Numbered from the stretch's first letter, positions 17,085 to 25,632 are shown. The stretch: 64,000 nt of DNA from Deltaproteobacteria bacterium HGW-Deltaproteobacteria-18 (GCA_002841885.1 PHBE01000013.1:44027-108026), one strand, 5' to 3'. Program-made: numbers and translations. Notes: generated from the sequence alone by a model not told the origin.

Positions 17085-18704
17085 TCAAATCTCCCGGATG
17101 GCCTGGGTCAGTTTCTTCTGGTCGTCCTTGAAGAGCTTGTAATTGATGGAATCCTCCAGCGCCTGGCGGCTGGCCTCGATGATGTTGTAGGATACTCCCA
17201 CCGTGGTCCATCGGCTCTTCTGGTCTCCTGATTCGATAAGCACCCGCACCACGGCTGCGGTTCCGCCATGCCCGTCTTCACGAACCGATCCGGTCAGGAC
17301 GCGCACTTTGAAGTCCAGGAGGTGCATCTCGCCCAGGTTGGGGTAGAAGCGTTCAAGGCCTTTGCGCAGGGCGCAGTCCATGGCGTTGACCGGGCCCTTG
17401 CCAGTGGCCGCCGTGTGTTCGATCATTCCGCCCACGCGCAGCATGACCGTGGCCTCGGTGAAGGGCTCCATCCCTTCGGTGAAGACCGAGTCCATGATGC
17501 GGAAGCTGATCAGCCTGAAATAGTTGCGGGCTCGTCCCAGCACGCGGTTGACCAGCAGTTCGTAGGACGCTTCGGCAGCGGAATATTCGTAGCCCTGGTC
17601 CTCGCGGTTTTTGAGCTCGGTCAGAAGCTCAAGGACAAAGGGATCGCCCTTGTCCAGTTCGAATCCGTACTGCTTGGCCTTGAAGAGGATGTTGGACTGT
17701 CCGGCCAGGTCGGAGAGCAGGATGCGCTGCTTGTTTCCGACCAGTTCGGGTTCGATGTGTTCGTAGGTGCGGGGGTTGCGGCGCACCGCTGCGACATGCA
17801 CCCCGCCCTTGTGCGTGAAGGCCGACTGACCTGTGTACGCCTGGCGTTTGAAGCAGCGCAGGTTGGCCACTTCGGCCACAAAGGCCGAGGTGTCGGTCAG
17901 GCGTTCAAGCTTCCCTTCGGGCAGGCAGGAATATCCCATCTTGAGTTCAAGGTTGCCGATGATGGAACAGAGGTTGGCGTTGCCGCAGCGTTCGCCATAG
18001 CCGTTCATGGTGCCCTGGACCTGAATGGCCCCGTGCCTTACGGCCGCCAGGGAATTGGCCACGGCTAGCTCGCAGTCGTTATGGACGTGGATGCCCAGGG
18101 GTGCTTCGGGCAGGCGTGTGCGTACCGCGTCCATGATGGCGGCGATTTCTTCCGGCAGGGTGCCGCCGTTGGTGTCGCAGAGCACCAGAAGATCCGAACC
18201 GGAGTCCAGCGCAGTGCGCAGGCAGGAGATGGCGTAGTCCGCGTTCTTTTTGTAGCCGTCGAAAAAATGCTCTGCATCGTAGAAGAGTTCTTTGGCGTGG
18301 GGGCGCAGGAAGGCGAGGGAGTCGCGGATGAGTTCGAGATTGCGTTCCAGGCTGATTTTCAGGGCATCGGTGACATGGATGTCCCAGGTCTTGCCGAAGA
18401 TGGTCATTACCGGAGCGCCGGATTCGATGAGCGCGAGCAGATTGGCGTCGTTCTCCGCCGAGACCTTGGCGGCATGAGTAGATCCGAATGCCGCCAGCTT
18501 GGCCGTGCTGAGCTGGTACTGCTGCATCTCCGCGAAAAAGCGTTTGTCCTTGGGATTGGAGCCGGGCCATCCTCCTTCGATGTAGGCCACCCCGAGCTGG
18601 TCCAGTTTGGTGGCGATGCGTAGCTTGTCCTCTGTCGAGAGATTGAGCTCCTCGGACTGGGTGCCGTCGCGCAAGGTGGTGTCGTAGATTTGAATGGTAT
18701 TCAT
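17085..18704 (-). CDS. cimA: (R)-citramalate synthase
   Basis: A 539-residue enzyme joining pyruvate and acetyl-CoA to (R)-citramalate, the first step of threonine-independent isoleucine synthesis. The TIM-barrel domain covers about residues 1-280 with IYDTTLRDGTQSEELNLS at the start (metal-binding Asp in DTTLRDG), FGSTHAAK, and the HVHNDCELAVAN metal-binding histidines near 208. The C-terminal regulatory LeuA dimer domain is at about 395-530. This is the long CimA type; LeuA and homocitrate synthase are excluded by the start motif and overall pattern. It is preceded by an Ile-rich leader peptide and terminator (18791-18933), indicating attenuation by isoleucine, which itself supports the assignment. 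Confidence 0.92.
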   Translation of the reverse strand: MNTIQIYDTTLRDGTQSEELNLSTEDKLRIATKLDQLGVAYIEGGWPGSNPKDKRFFAEMQQYQLSTAKLAAFGSTHAAKVSAENDANLLALIESGAPVMTIFGKTWDIHVTDALKISLERNLELIRDSLAFLRPHAKELFYDAEHFFDGYKKNADYAISCLRTALDSGSDLLVLCDTNGGTLPEEIAAIMDAVRTRLPEAPLGIHVHNDCELAVANSLAAVRHGAIQVQGTMNGYGERCGNANLCSIIGNLELKMGYSCLPEGKLERLTDTSAFVAEVANLRCFKRQAYTGQSAFTHKGGVHVAAVRRNPRTYEHIEPELVGNKQRILLSDLAGQSNILFKAKQYGFELDKGDPFVLELLTELKNREDQGYEYSAAEASYELLVNRVLGRARNYFRLISFRIMDSVFTEGMEPFTEATVMLRVGGMIEHTAATGKGPVNAMDCALRKGLERFYPNLGEMHLLDFKVRVLTGSVREDGHGGTAAVVRVLIESGDQKSRWTTVGVSYNIIEASRQALEDSINYKLFKDDQKKLTQAIREI

Positions 18705-18790
18705 GGAGCTCCTGGCGGTGTCCGCCGGCCGTGCGGCCTGATGTTCATGGTTGCATGCCCGACGGGCCTGATTTTGTCATTTTTCGCATG

Positions 18791-18825
18791 AAAAAAAGCC
18801 CCCGGACCTTGCGGTCGGGGGCTTT
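18791..18825 (-). terminator. attenuator terminator of the cimA leader
   Basis: On the minus strand AAAGCCCCCGACC pairs with GGTCCGGGGGCTTT and ends in seven T. Its left arm CCCCCGACCG can instead pair with CGGTCGGGGG inside the leader peptide gene (18863-18872), forming an antiterminator. This gives the two mutually exclusive folds of a transcription attenuator. Confidence 0.85.
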
Positions 18826-18858
18826 GTCATTTTGTGCAAATCCGCTTGTGCAGACGCG

Positions 18859-18933
18859 TCACTCCCCCGACCGTGATCCTGGAATCACGGAAATGAGAAT
18901 AATAATGGAAATGGGGGTGACGATGTTTTTCAT
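18859..18933 (-). CDS. isoleucine-rich leader peptide controlling cimA
   Basis: A 24-codon frame starting at 18933 after AGGAAACAAAC. Seven of 24 residues are isoleucine (core ISIIILISVI), with Val and Leu beside them. Just after the Ile run, CCGTGAT and ATCACGG form a 7-bp hairpin (the 1:2 stem), and the next CGGTCGGGGG can pair with the left arm of the terminator at 18791. A ribosome stalled on Ile codons would cover strand 1, free strand 2 to form the antiterminator, and allow cimA transcription. The peptide itself need have no other function. The layout is the textbook form for branched-chain amino acid operons. Confidence 0.85.
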   Translation of the reverse strand: MKNIVTPISIIILISVIPGSRSGE

Positions 18934-18951
18934 GTTTGTTTCCTGATCGGT

Positions 18952-18980
18952 TAGATGAACAATGGAGAATCGATTGTCAA
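18952..18980 (-). promoter_or_regulatory. promoter for the cimA leader
   Basis: On the minus strand a perfect TTGACA (18975-18980) is followed after 17 bases by CATCTA (18952-18957), a weak -10. Transcription would start about 10-15 bases before the leader peptide ATG. Confidence 0.6.
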
Positions 18981-19039
18981 GCCTGATCTTTGAATTCCCG
19001 GGACTGTGACGCATGCGTCGTCTCCAGGGGTGCATGATT

Positions 19040-20164
19040 TTAAGGCCGAAGCATGGTGTCCAGGACGATTTTCGCCGCGCGCTCCGTTGCCCCGCCGTTG
19101 CCGAGCAGTGATGGCAGGGTGCCAAGTTGATCGAGGACGCGAGCTCTGGAGGGCGTCTCCTCGATCCATTGCGCCACGGCGGCGGCCATGGCAGCAGGGT
19201 TGGCGTCGTGCTGCAGGAATTCGGGGAAGACAGGCTCGCCCAGGATGAGGTTCGGCAGGGAGATGAAAGGCACCTTCACAAGCATGCGCCCCACAAGATA
19301 GGTCAGGTTCGAAAATTTGTAGGCCACGGCGGTGGGCACTTCAAGCAGGGCCGTTTCCAGCGTAGCGGTGCCCGAAGCGGCCATGATGGCCCGGCAGGAG
19401 CGCATGAGTTCGTAACGGGCGGAGCTTTCGACCAAGGTGACCGGAGTGTTCGAGACCCAGCAACTGCGGATCAGCTTCCGGTCCATGCCCGGAGCCACGG
19501 GCAATACGAATTCAAGATCCGGATAACGGGCGGCCAGCAGGGCGGCTGCGCGGGAGAAGATGGGCAGCAGGGACGTGATTTCGCGTTTGCGGCTGCCTGG
19601 AAGGATGCCGATCCGGTTGTCGTGGCGGCGGACGTTCATGATCCGGGGCGTTCTGATGGAATCAAGCAGGGGATGACCGACATAATCGATGGACAAGCCG
19701 TGCCGGGCGTAGAATTCGACTTCAAAAGGAAGGATGGAGACGAGACGGTCGATGTGGCCGCGCAGGAACGCAACCCGGCCCTCCCGCCAGGCCCACAGCT
19801 TGGGACTGATGTAATACACGACGGGGATGCCCAGGCTCTGCGCTATTCGGGCTACACGGAAGTGAAAATCCGGAGCGTCGATGACTACTACAACGTCCGG
19901 GCGTGACGTTTCCAGCTGACTCTTCAGGGTGCGCAAAAGGCCCATGATTTTGGGCAGCTGGGCCAATACCTCGGTAAAACCCATGACCGAAAGGGCCTCT
20001 GTGCGGAGCCGGGGTTCAACCCCTTCTTCCCGCATGGCAGGACCGGCCATGCCCATGAACGATGCTTCGGGGCAGTGCTTACGCAGAGCCTGAACCAGAA
20101 GCTGACCGTGCAGGTCGCCGGAGGTTTCACCGGCGTTAATCCAGATGGTGGGCGCGTTTGTCAT
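19040..20164 (-). CDS. lpxB: lipid-A-disaccharide synthase
   Basis: A 374-residue peripheral membrane glycosyltransferase joining UDP-diacylglucosamine and lipid X in lipid A synthesis. The N-terminus IWINAGETSGDLHGQLL contains the conserved AGExSGD motif. PVVYYISPKLWAWREGR (about residues 115-131) and the later GILPGSRKREI and ASGTATLETALLEVP are the other family landmarks. The start is placed at 20164 because the family begins just before this motif; the longer frame to 20278 would overlap the divergent VanZ-like gene. It shows that the organism is a lipid-A-bearing Gram-negative. Confidence 0.93.
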   Translation of the reverse strand: MTNAPTIWINAGETSGDLHGQLLVQALRKHCPEASFMGMAGPAMREEGVEPRLRTEALSVMGFTEVLAQLPKIMGLLRTLKSQLETSRPDVVVVIDAPDFHFRVARIAQSLGIPVVYYISPKLWAWREGRVAFLRGHIDRLVSILPFEVEFYARHGLSIDYVGHPLLDSIRTPRIMNVRRHDNRIGILPGSRKREITSLLPIFSRAAALLAARYPDLEFVLPVAPGMDRKLIRSCWVSNTPVTLVESSARYELMRSCRAIMAASGTATLETALLEVPTAVAYKFSNLTYLVGRMLVKVPFISLPNLILGEPVFPEFLQHDANPAAMAAAVAQWIEETPSRARVLDQLGTLPSLLGNGGATERAAKIVLDTMLRP

Positions 20165-20246
20165 GGCGTGGCAGTAATTCTTTGGCGCCAAAATAACAAG
20201 AAGCCCGATCCCTTGCCCCGCACTAACCTTTGGCATAGGGGAGGCC

Positions 20247-20630
20247 ATGCGTGAAAACACGGTCATCTTCCTGCACAAGTTTTTCTGGGCGGCCTACGTG
20301 CTCGTCCTCATCGTGGGTTCTCTGATTCCGGTGGATATGTCCGGCGCTCCGGAGCAGAGCGACAAGGCTGTTCATTTCCTTGCCTATGGCCTGATGGCGT
20401 TTTGCTGGCCTGCGACCTGGAGGCGAACCTTTCTGACTGCGTTCTGCCTTGCTGCCGGCCTTGGGCTGCTGCTTGAATTCGGACAGGGCGTCCTGCCTAC
20501 GGGACGATTTTTTGATCTGTGGGACGCCCTGGCCAACGCCGTGGGTGCCGCGGTCGGCGTGTGTGTGGCCTATGTGTGCTCCCGATCAGGGAACCGGGTT
20601 TTGTTTGACGGAGTGAGGCGCAAGACATGA
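20247..20630 (+). CDS. VanZ-like membrane protein
   Basis: A 127-residue membrane protein with four hydrophobic segments (about residues 8-25, 43-58, 62-80 and 95-112). The VanZ-like pattern is present: KAVHFLAYGLMAF, then LLEFGQGVLPTGRFFDLWDALANAVGA. Family members are small membrane proteins of unknown activity, named after a teicoplanin-resistance accessory gene; most, including this one, have no link to vancomycin resistance. The start follows AGGGGAGG. Its end overlaps the next gene by four bases. Confidence 0.85.
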   Translation: MRENTVIFLHKFFWAAYVLVLIVGSLIPVDMSGAPEQSDKAVHFLAYGLMAFCWPATWRRTFLTAFCLAAGLGLLLEFGQGVLPTGRFFDLWDALANAVGAAVGVCVAYVCSRSGNRVLFDGVRRKT

Positions 20631-21577
20631 GCGTGGCTGAATTTTGGGCGCAGATTCTGTGGCCTTTGTGCAAACTGATCGGCCTTGTTTCCGTGGGGCT
20701 TTTTGTGGGGAACCTGATCGAGGCCATGCACTGGACGCGTTTCATGGCGCGTCTGGCGAATCCTTTGACCCGCATCGGAAGGATGTGCGAAATTTCCGCA
20801 GCCAGTTTTTCCGTGGCTTTTGTTTCAGGGGTCACGGCCAACACCATGCTGGCCGAGGCCTACGATCAGGGACGGTTGTCCCGCAGGGAACTGATTCTTA
20901 CTAATCTTTTCAATAGCTTGCCGACCTATTTTTTGCATCTGCCGAGCATGATCTTCATCACCGTGCCCATCCTCAAATCCGCGGCAGTGGTCTATCTTGG
21001 CCTTACGGTGGGGGCGGCGCTGCTGCGCACAATTCTGATTCTTTTCGTGGGCCGGATTCTGTTGACCGGGCTGGACCGCTGTCATGCCATGGAAATGCCC
21101 GCCGAAGATAAGCTTGTGGCGCGGCAGGTGCTGCAGAAGACCTGGAATCGCTTCAGGCGACGCATCAAAAAAATCGTCATGATCACCGCACCCATTTATG
21201 TCGGGGTTCATTTCATGAACAAGTTCGGCATGTTTTCGGCTATCGAACATTTTCTGGCCGAACACATGAGCGCCATGTCATGGCTGCACCCCAAAGCCAT
21301 GGGTATCATTGTCTTTCAGCTGGCCGCCGAGTTTTCGGCAGGCATGGCCGCTGCCGGAGCCCTGCTCGACTCCGGGTCCATGTCCGTGCGCGACGTGGTC
21401 ATGGCGCTCATTGTCGGGAACGTCCTGTCCTCACCGATGCGGGCCTTCCGGCATCAATTTCCCTACTACGCAGGCATCTTCAAGCCGAAACTGGCGCTGG
21501 AACTCATCATTTGCAGTCAGGGATTCCGCGTGGCCAGTTTGATCTTTTGCGGAGCCGTTTATTATTGGATGAGTTGA
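20627..21577 (+). CDS. Gate-domain (nucleoside-recognition-like) membrane protein
   Basis: A 316-residue integral membrane protein with about eight hydrophobic segments. It resembles the nucleoside-recognition/Gate domain family in two halves: residues about 14-140 (FVSGVTANTMLAEAYDQGRLSRREL; NLFNSLPTYFLHLPSM) and about 185-310. The family is related to nucleoside transporters and spore-maturation proteins SpmA/SpmB; the transported substrate is unknown. It is translationally coupled to the VanZ-like gene (four-base overlap). It converges on pnp across a long intergenic region with repeat copy B. Confidence 0.75.
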   Translation: MSVAEFWAQILWPLCKLIGLVSVGLFVGNLIEAMHWTRFMARLANPLTRIGRMCEISAASFSVAFVSGVTANTMLAEAYDQGRLSRRELILTNLFNSLPTYFLHLPSMIFITVPILKSAAVVYLGLTVGAALLRTILILFVGRILLTGLDRCHAMEMPAEDKLVARQVLQKTWNRFRRRIKKIVMITAPIYVGVHFMNKFGMFSAIEHFLAEHMSAMSWLHPKAMGIIVFQLAAEFSAGMAAAGALLDSGSMSVRDVVMALIVGNVLSSPMRAFRHQFPYYAGIFKPKLALELIICSQGFRVASLIFCGAVYYWMS

Positions 21578-21644
21578 TTCGCATTGCGTGAAACGTAATG
21601 CGTGAGACGTAAAACGTAAAAGAAAATGCCTTTAAACGAAACTC

Positions 21645-21819
21645 GGCCCGCTGTCGGCATGGACTTGAGACCCGCCGGAACTCCCTCTCCGGCCTCGTAG
21701 AGTTGAATCGTTGCGTGCAGGGCGGAAAATGCAGGCAGCACATCCGGCAACGATTCAACAAACGATGCCTGGCTCGGTCAGACAGCCGACGAGCCTCAAG
21801 CCCATGCCGCCAGCGGGCC
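21645..21819 (-). repeat. structured repeat, copy B
   Basis: The outer stem pairs about 21645-21678 with 21784-21819 over more than 30 positions with few mismatches. Its sequence is unrelated to the outer stem of the other copies. The inner stem is a perfect 13-bp pair, GTTGAATCGTTGC (21702-21714) with GCAACGATTCAAC (21747-21759), again unlike copies A, C and D. The conserved internal strands CCGGAACTCCCT..GGCCTCGTA and ACAAACGATGCCTGGCTCGG..GACAGCCGAC are retained. Most one-sided stem changes would be G-U pairs in a minus-strand transcript. Confidence 0.82.
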
Positions 21820-21857
21820 TTGAGGTTTGCGGGAGCTTTCTTGACGTCCACATGGAA

Positions 21858-21913
21858 CGGGATTGTTGTGCGCCGGGTGGAAAATTCGAGAGATATATCC
21901 GGCAACGATCCCG
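21858..21913 (-). repeat. stand-alone hairpin homologous to the inner arm of copy B
   Basis: CGGGATTGTTG (21858-21868) pairs with CAACGATCCCG (21903-21913) with one mismatch. The loop (GGGTGGAAAAT... to ATCCGG) resembles the loop inside copy B (GGGCGGAAAAT... to ATCCGG). It lacks the outer stem and the conserved side strands of the full repeat. Confidence 0.65.
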
Positions 21914-21944
21914 CAGATGATGCAAAGTCGGCAAAAAAAGGACC

Positions 21945-21974
21945 AAAAAAAACCCGGAATTTCCGGGTTTTTTT
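21945..21974. terminator. terminator after pnp
   Basis: AAACCCGGAA and TTCCGGGTTT form a near-perfect palindrome, flanked by A and T runs on both sides, so it can stop pnp (minus) and any readthrough on plus. Confidence 0.85.
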
Positions 21975-21982
21975 GATTTGAA

Positions 21983-24190
21983 TTAACGTCGACGCGGTCC
22001 GCCGCGATCGCCGCCTCTGTCTCCGCCTCGTGGCCTGTCGTTGCGTGGGCGGTCGGAGCGGGGCTGAACCGGCTCGGGTTCTTCACCCAGCTCTTCGAGG
22101 ATGATGGCCTTGCGGCTGAGCTTGATGCGTCCGGAAGGCTCGATGTCGATGACCCTGACGCGGATGGCGTCGCCTTCCTGGACCACATCCGTCACCACGT
22201 TGACCCGGTCACGGGCCAGCTGGGAGATGTGGCACAGGCCTTCAAGGCCGGGCAGGATTTCGATGAACGCGCCAAAGTCCATGATTTTCTTGACGATGCC
22301 GTCGTAATCCTTGTTCAGTTCGGCCTTCTGGTCGTAGTAGAGGACCATTTCCCGGGCTTTGGCCAGGGAGACGGAATCCGGAGCGAAGATGGAGATCTTG
22401 CCCGAATCGTCGATGTCGATGTCGGCGCTCGTGGCTTCGCAGATGGCCTTGATGTTCTTTCCGCCGGGTCCGATGACTTCGCGGATCTTGTCCTGGGAGA
22501 TGTGCACGATGTCCATCTGCGGAGCAAACTTGGACAGCTCGCCTCTGGGCGCAGCGATGAGTGCTTCCATCTGGTCGAGGATGTTCACGCGTGCGTCCTT
22601 GGCCTGATGCAGGGCTTTCTGCATGACTTCGGCCGGGATGCCCGCGATCTTGATGTCCATCTGGATGGAGGTCACGCCGTCGCGGGAACCCGCGACCTTG
22701 AAGTCCATGTCGCCGAGGTGGTCTTCGTCACCGAGGATGTCGGTCAGGACCAGGTATTCGTCGCCTTCCTTGATGAGTCCCATGGCGATGCCCGCGATGG
22801 GAGTCTTGATGGGCACGCCCGCGTCCATAAGTGCCAGGGTGCCGCCGCAGACGGAAGCCATGGAGGATGATCCGTTGGATTCCATGATGTCGGAGACGAC
22901 GCGGATGGTGAACGGGAATGCGTCCGGAGCCGGCAGGACGGGATTGAGGGCCCGCTCGGACAGGGCGCCATGGCCGATTTCGCGGCGGCCGGGAGCACGC
23001 AGCATGCGCGCTTCACCCACGCTGTAGGGCGGGAAATTGTAGTGCATCAGGAAGCGTCTGGAGGTGTCGCCGGCCAGGGTCTCGATGCGCTGCTCGTCGC
23101 GGGTGCTGCCGAGGGTGCAGGTGCACAGGGCCTTGGTTTCGCCGCGAGTGAAGATGGCCGAGCCGTGGGTGCGGGGCAGGAAACCCACTTCCATGATCAG
23201 GGGACGGACCGTGGTCAGGTCGCGGCCGTCGATGCGGATCTTGTCGGTCATGATGCGCTGGCGAACGATCTTCTTTTCCAGTTTCTCCATGATCTCGCCC
23301 ACACCCCTTACGCGTTCGGGGGTCTCGGCAAATCTGGCCATCAGGGCTTCCATCAGGTTCTGCTTGACCTTCTTCTTGGCATCGCGGCGATCCATCTTGC
23401 CGGGCACTGCCAGGGCTTCGGTCAGGGGCGCGGTGGCGAGTTCGGCCACGGCTTCAATCAGCCCGGTGTCTTCGGCCGGGGGAATGACAGTGAATTTCTC
23501 TCTGCCAAGCTCCTTGCGCAGTTCTTCCTGGACATCGAGCAGAGGCCCAAGCTGGGCATGTCCCCAGGCAACGGCTTCGGTCATGATGTCTTCGGACAGG
23601 AACTGGGCCCCGCCTTCGACCATGACCACCGCGTCGCGCGAACCGGCCAGGATCATGTTCAGCTGGCTCGTGGCAAGCTCGGAGGCCGTGGGGTTCAGGA
23701 GGAACTGCCCGTCGCGGTAGCCGACGCGGATGGCCGCGATGGGTCCGGCGAAGGGAATCTCGGAGATGTGCAGGGCCGTGGATGCGCCGAGCATGGCCAG
23801 GATGTCAGCGGAGCGCTCCTTGTCCGAGGAAATGACCGTGGCGATGACCTGGATCTCGTTGGTGCAGCCCTTGGGGAAGAGCGGACGGATGGGACGGTCC
23901 ATGAGCCGGGAGGTCAGGGTCTCGTGTTCGCTGGGGCGGCCCACTTCGCGGCGGAAGTAGTTGCCCGGAACACGGCCTGCGGAGTAGAGCATTTCCTGAT
24001 AGTTGCAGGTCAGGGGAAGAAAATCCACGACCCGGTCCAGGGCCTGATGAGTGGCCGTGACCAGAACGACGGTGTCGCCCCACTGCACGGTCACGGCGCC
24101 GCTGGCCTGTAGCGCGAGCTTGCCGTGTTCGATGATGATTTCACTGTCGCCCATGGGGATGGTGCGCCGGGTGGTCTGAAAAGCTGCCAT
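21983..24190 (-). CDS. pnp: polyribonucleotide nucleotidyltransferase (PNPase)
   Basis: A 735-residue phosphorolytic 3'-5' exoribonuclease. Two RNase PH-like domains (about residues 15-230 and 320-545, the second with SNGSSSMASVCGGTLALMDAGV) are followed by KH (about 560-620, IGPGGKNIKAI) and S1 (about 625-695) domains. A short basic Arg/Gly/Pro tail (RSDRPRNDRPRGGDRGG) follows, typical of RNA-binding ends. The start at 24190 has GAGG in the leader; an upstream ATG at 24283 falls in the leader hairpin. Downstream of rpsO, as in E. coli. The 24242-24300 hairpin in its leader suggests autoregulation through RNase III. Confidence 0.95.
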   Translation of the reverse strand: MAAFQTTRRTIPMGDSEIIIEHGKLALQASGAVTVQWGDTVVLVTATHQALDRVVDFLPLTCNYQEMLYSAGRVPGNYFRREVGRPSEHETLTSRLMDRPIRPLFPKGCTNEIQVIATVISSDKERSADILAMLGASTALHISEIPFAGPIAAIRVGYRDGQFLLNPTASELATSQLNMILAGSRDAVVMVEGGAQFLSEDIMTEAVAWGHAQLGPLLDVQEELRKELGREKFTVIPPAEDTGLIEAVAELATAPLTEALAVPGKMDRRDAKKKVKQNLMEALMARFAETPERVRGVGEIMEKLEKKIVRQRIMTDKIRIDGRDLTTVRPLIMEVGFLPRTHGSAIFTRGETKALCTCTLGSTRDEQRIETLAGDTSRRFLMHYNFPPYSVGEARMLRAPGRREIGHGALSERALNPVLPAPDAFPFTIRVVSDIMESNGSSSMASVCGGTLALMDAGVPIKTPIAGIAMGLIKEGDEYLVLTDILGDEDHLGDMDFKVAGSRDGVTSIQMDIKIAGIPAEVMQKALHQAKDARVNILDQMEALIAAPRGELSKFAPQMDIVHISQDKIREVIGPGGKNIKAICEATSADIDIDDSGKISIFAPDSVSLAKAREMVLYYDQKAELNKDYDGIVKKIMDFGAFIEILPGLEGLCHISQLARDRVNVVTDVVQEGDAIRVRVIDIEPSGRIKLSRKAIILEELGEEPEPVQPRSDRPRNDRPRGGDRGGDRGGPRRR

Positions 24191-24241
24191 GATTTGCCTC
24201 GTGATGGTTTGGGCACTCCCTGTCGAGGGCAGCGGGCGGCG

Positions 24242-24300
24242 GGTTTGGTGTTTAGTGCATGGCTCAACGCCGGGTTGAACCATGCACTAAACACAAAACC
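24242..24300 (-). promoter_or_regulatory. long hairpin in the pnp leader, probable RNase III site
   Basis: GTGTTTAGTGCATGG(C)TCAAC at 24248-24268 pairs with 24274-24294 with one mismatch, and the stem continues weakly outward to GGTTT/AAACC. It lies in the rpsO-pnp gap, the position where E. coli pnp has the RNase III-cleaved hairpin used for PNPase autoregulation. The sequence is not conserved with E. coli; the inference is from position and structure. Confidence 0.7.
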
Positions 24301-24344
24301 GCAGGCATATGATGCTGCCGGGAGCGCGGTTCAAATAAAGGGCA

Positions 24345-24365
24345 GGCGGGACCATAGGTCCCGCC
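24345..24365 (-). terminator. partial terminator after rpsO
   Basis: GGCGGGACC pairs with GGTCCCGCC around a 3-base loop directly after the rpsO stop. The T-rich tail (TGCCCTTTATTT) is weak, so readthrough into pnp is likely. Confidence 0.6.
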
Positions 24366-24375
24366 TTGAAGATGT

Positions 24376-24651
24376 CTACTTGCGCAGACCGAGTCTCGCG
24401 ATCAGATCGCGATAGCGCTGAATGTCTTTGTTCTTCAGGTACTTCAGAAGCTGTCTGCGTTTGCCGACGAGCTTCAGGAGACCTGTGCGGGAATGGAAGT
24501 CCTTCTTGTGACCTTTGAAATGGTCAGTGAGGTACGTAATCCGTTCGGTCAACAGGGCTACCTGTACTTCAGGAGACCCGGTATCGGTTTCGGTTTTGCC
24601 ATATTCCTTTACAACTTCAGCCTTGCGTTCAGGGGTTAAGACCACAGCCAT
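24376..24651 (-). CDS. rpsO: 30S ribosomal protein S15
   Basis: A 91-residue primary rRNA-binding protein. It has normal length and the family pattern [18 protein letters not shown] (about residues 21-38), [28 protein letters not shown], ending RLGLRK. S15 binds the central domain of 16S rRNA and the bridge to the large subunit. It stands between truB and pnp as in many bacteria. Confidence 0.97.
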   Translation of the reverse strand: MAVVLTPERKAEVVKEYGKTETDTGSPEVQVALLTERITYLTDHFKGHKKDFHSRTGLLKLVGKRRQLLKYLKNKDIQRYRDLIARLGLRK

Positions 24652-24708
24652 ATCCTCCGGTTATCATGTTTCTTCCACCTGACCATATCCAATTGCGAAC
24701 CAGAGCCT

Positions 24709-25632
24709 TCAGGCTTGCCAGAGCCCGCGCAGGATGACCCACGACAGTACTCCCGTGCGCATGCTTGCCTCCATCAGGGCCAAGGGGGCCCTGTCGGCGG
24801 AGAGCATGAGTGCCCGGTCCCCTTCCTGGGCCGGATAATCGGGAAAAAGGCTCGTCGGCAGCCATGCTCCGTTCTGCACCAGCGCGGCCTGTTCATGACT
24901 GAGCACGAGCTTGGGCCAGTGGGGCAGGGCTTGGGTCATGGGCAGGACCAGTTCGTTGAGCTGATCCTTGCTTTCCAGCACTTTTTCCAGATCATGAGCC
25001 TGGGCGAGGGTGAACGGGTGGCTTGCCTCCCGCTCCAGTTCGCTGAGCACCGCTCCGCACCCAAGTCGCATCCCCAGGCTGTGGGCCAGGGAGCGGATGT
25101 AGGTTCCCGCGGAACAGGTGACTCGAAAATCAAGACTCGGCAGCTCCATGGACATTAGCTGCGAATCGAAAATTGTTACATCCTTGACCTTGACCGGCAC
25201 TTCCATGCCGGCCCTGTGCAGGGCGTACAGGGGCTTGCCCTGATGCTTGGCCGCCGAAACCGGAGGCACTTCCTGGCTTATGGTCCCCTTCCAGCCAAGT
25301 ACTTCGGCCCGCACGGTCTCCTGGTCCAGGTGTTCCCAGGGCGCTTCGGCGAGAATCTTGCCCTCGGTGTCGTAGCTGTCCGTGGTCTGTCCCAGGATCA
25401 GACGGCCCCGGTAGGTCTTGCGGCCGTCGACCAGATAGCTGGCCAGTTTGGTGCCTTGCCCGAGCAGGACCACCAGTACGCCCGTAGCCATGGGGTCGAG
25501 GGTGCCGGCGTGGCCGATTTTTTTCTGCCCCAGGCGGCGCTTGATCTGGTTCAGGCAATCCGCGGACGTGGGACCTCCCGGTTTATGCAAAACCAGGACC
25601 CCGTCAAGTTGTTTCAGTGACGGTGCGCTCAT
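24709..25632 (-). CDS. truB: tRNA pseudouridine(55) synthase
   Basis: A 307-residue enzyme making the pseudouridine of the T loop. The catalytic aspartate is in HAGTLDPMATGVL (residues 41-53, Asp46). Further landmarks are KLASYLVDGRKTYRG and the CSAGTYIRSLAHSLG stretch (about 189-203). The C-terminal PUA-like part is present but short. The start overlaps the stop of the DHH phosphoesterase gene by four bases, indicating coupling within the nusA-infB operon. Confidence 0.95.
   Translation of the reverse strand: MSAPSLKQLDGVLVLHKPGGPTSADCLNQIKRRLGQKKIGHAGTLDPMATGVLVVLLGQGTKLASYLVDGRKTYRGRLILGQTTDSYDTEGKILAEAPWEHLDQETVRAEVLGWKGTISQEVPPVSAAKHQGKPLYALHRAGMEVPVKVKDVTIFDSQLMSMELPSLDFRVTCSAGTYIRSLAHSLGMRLGCGAVLSELEREASHPFTLAQAHDLEKVLESKDQLNELVLPMTQALPHWPKLVLSHEQAALVQNGAWLPTSLFPDYPAQEGDRALMLSADRAPLALMEASMRTGVLSWVILRGLWQA

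Noticed and set aside
20247..20630. Vancomycin/teicoplanin resistance gene
   Set aside because: VanZ-like proteins are widespread and mostly unrelated to resistance; no van genes are near.
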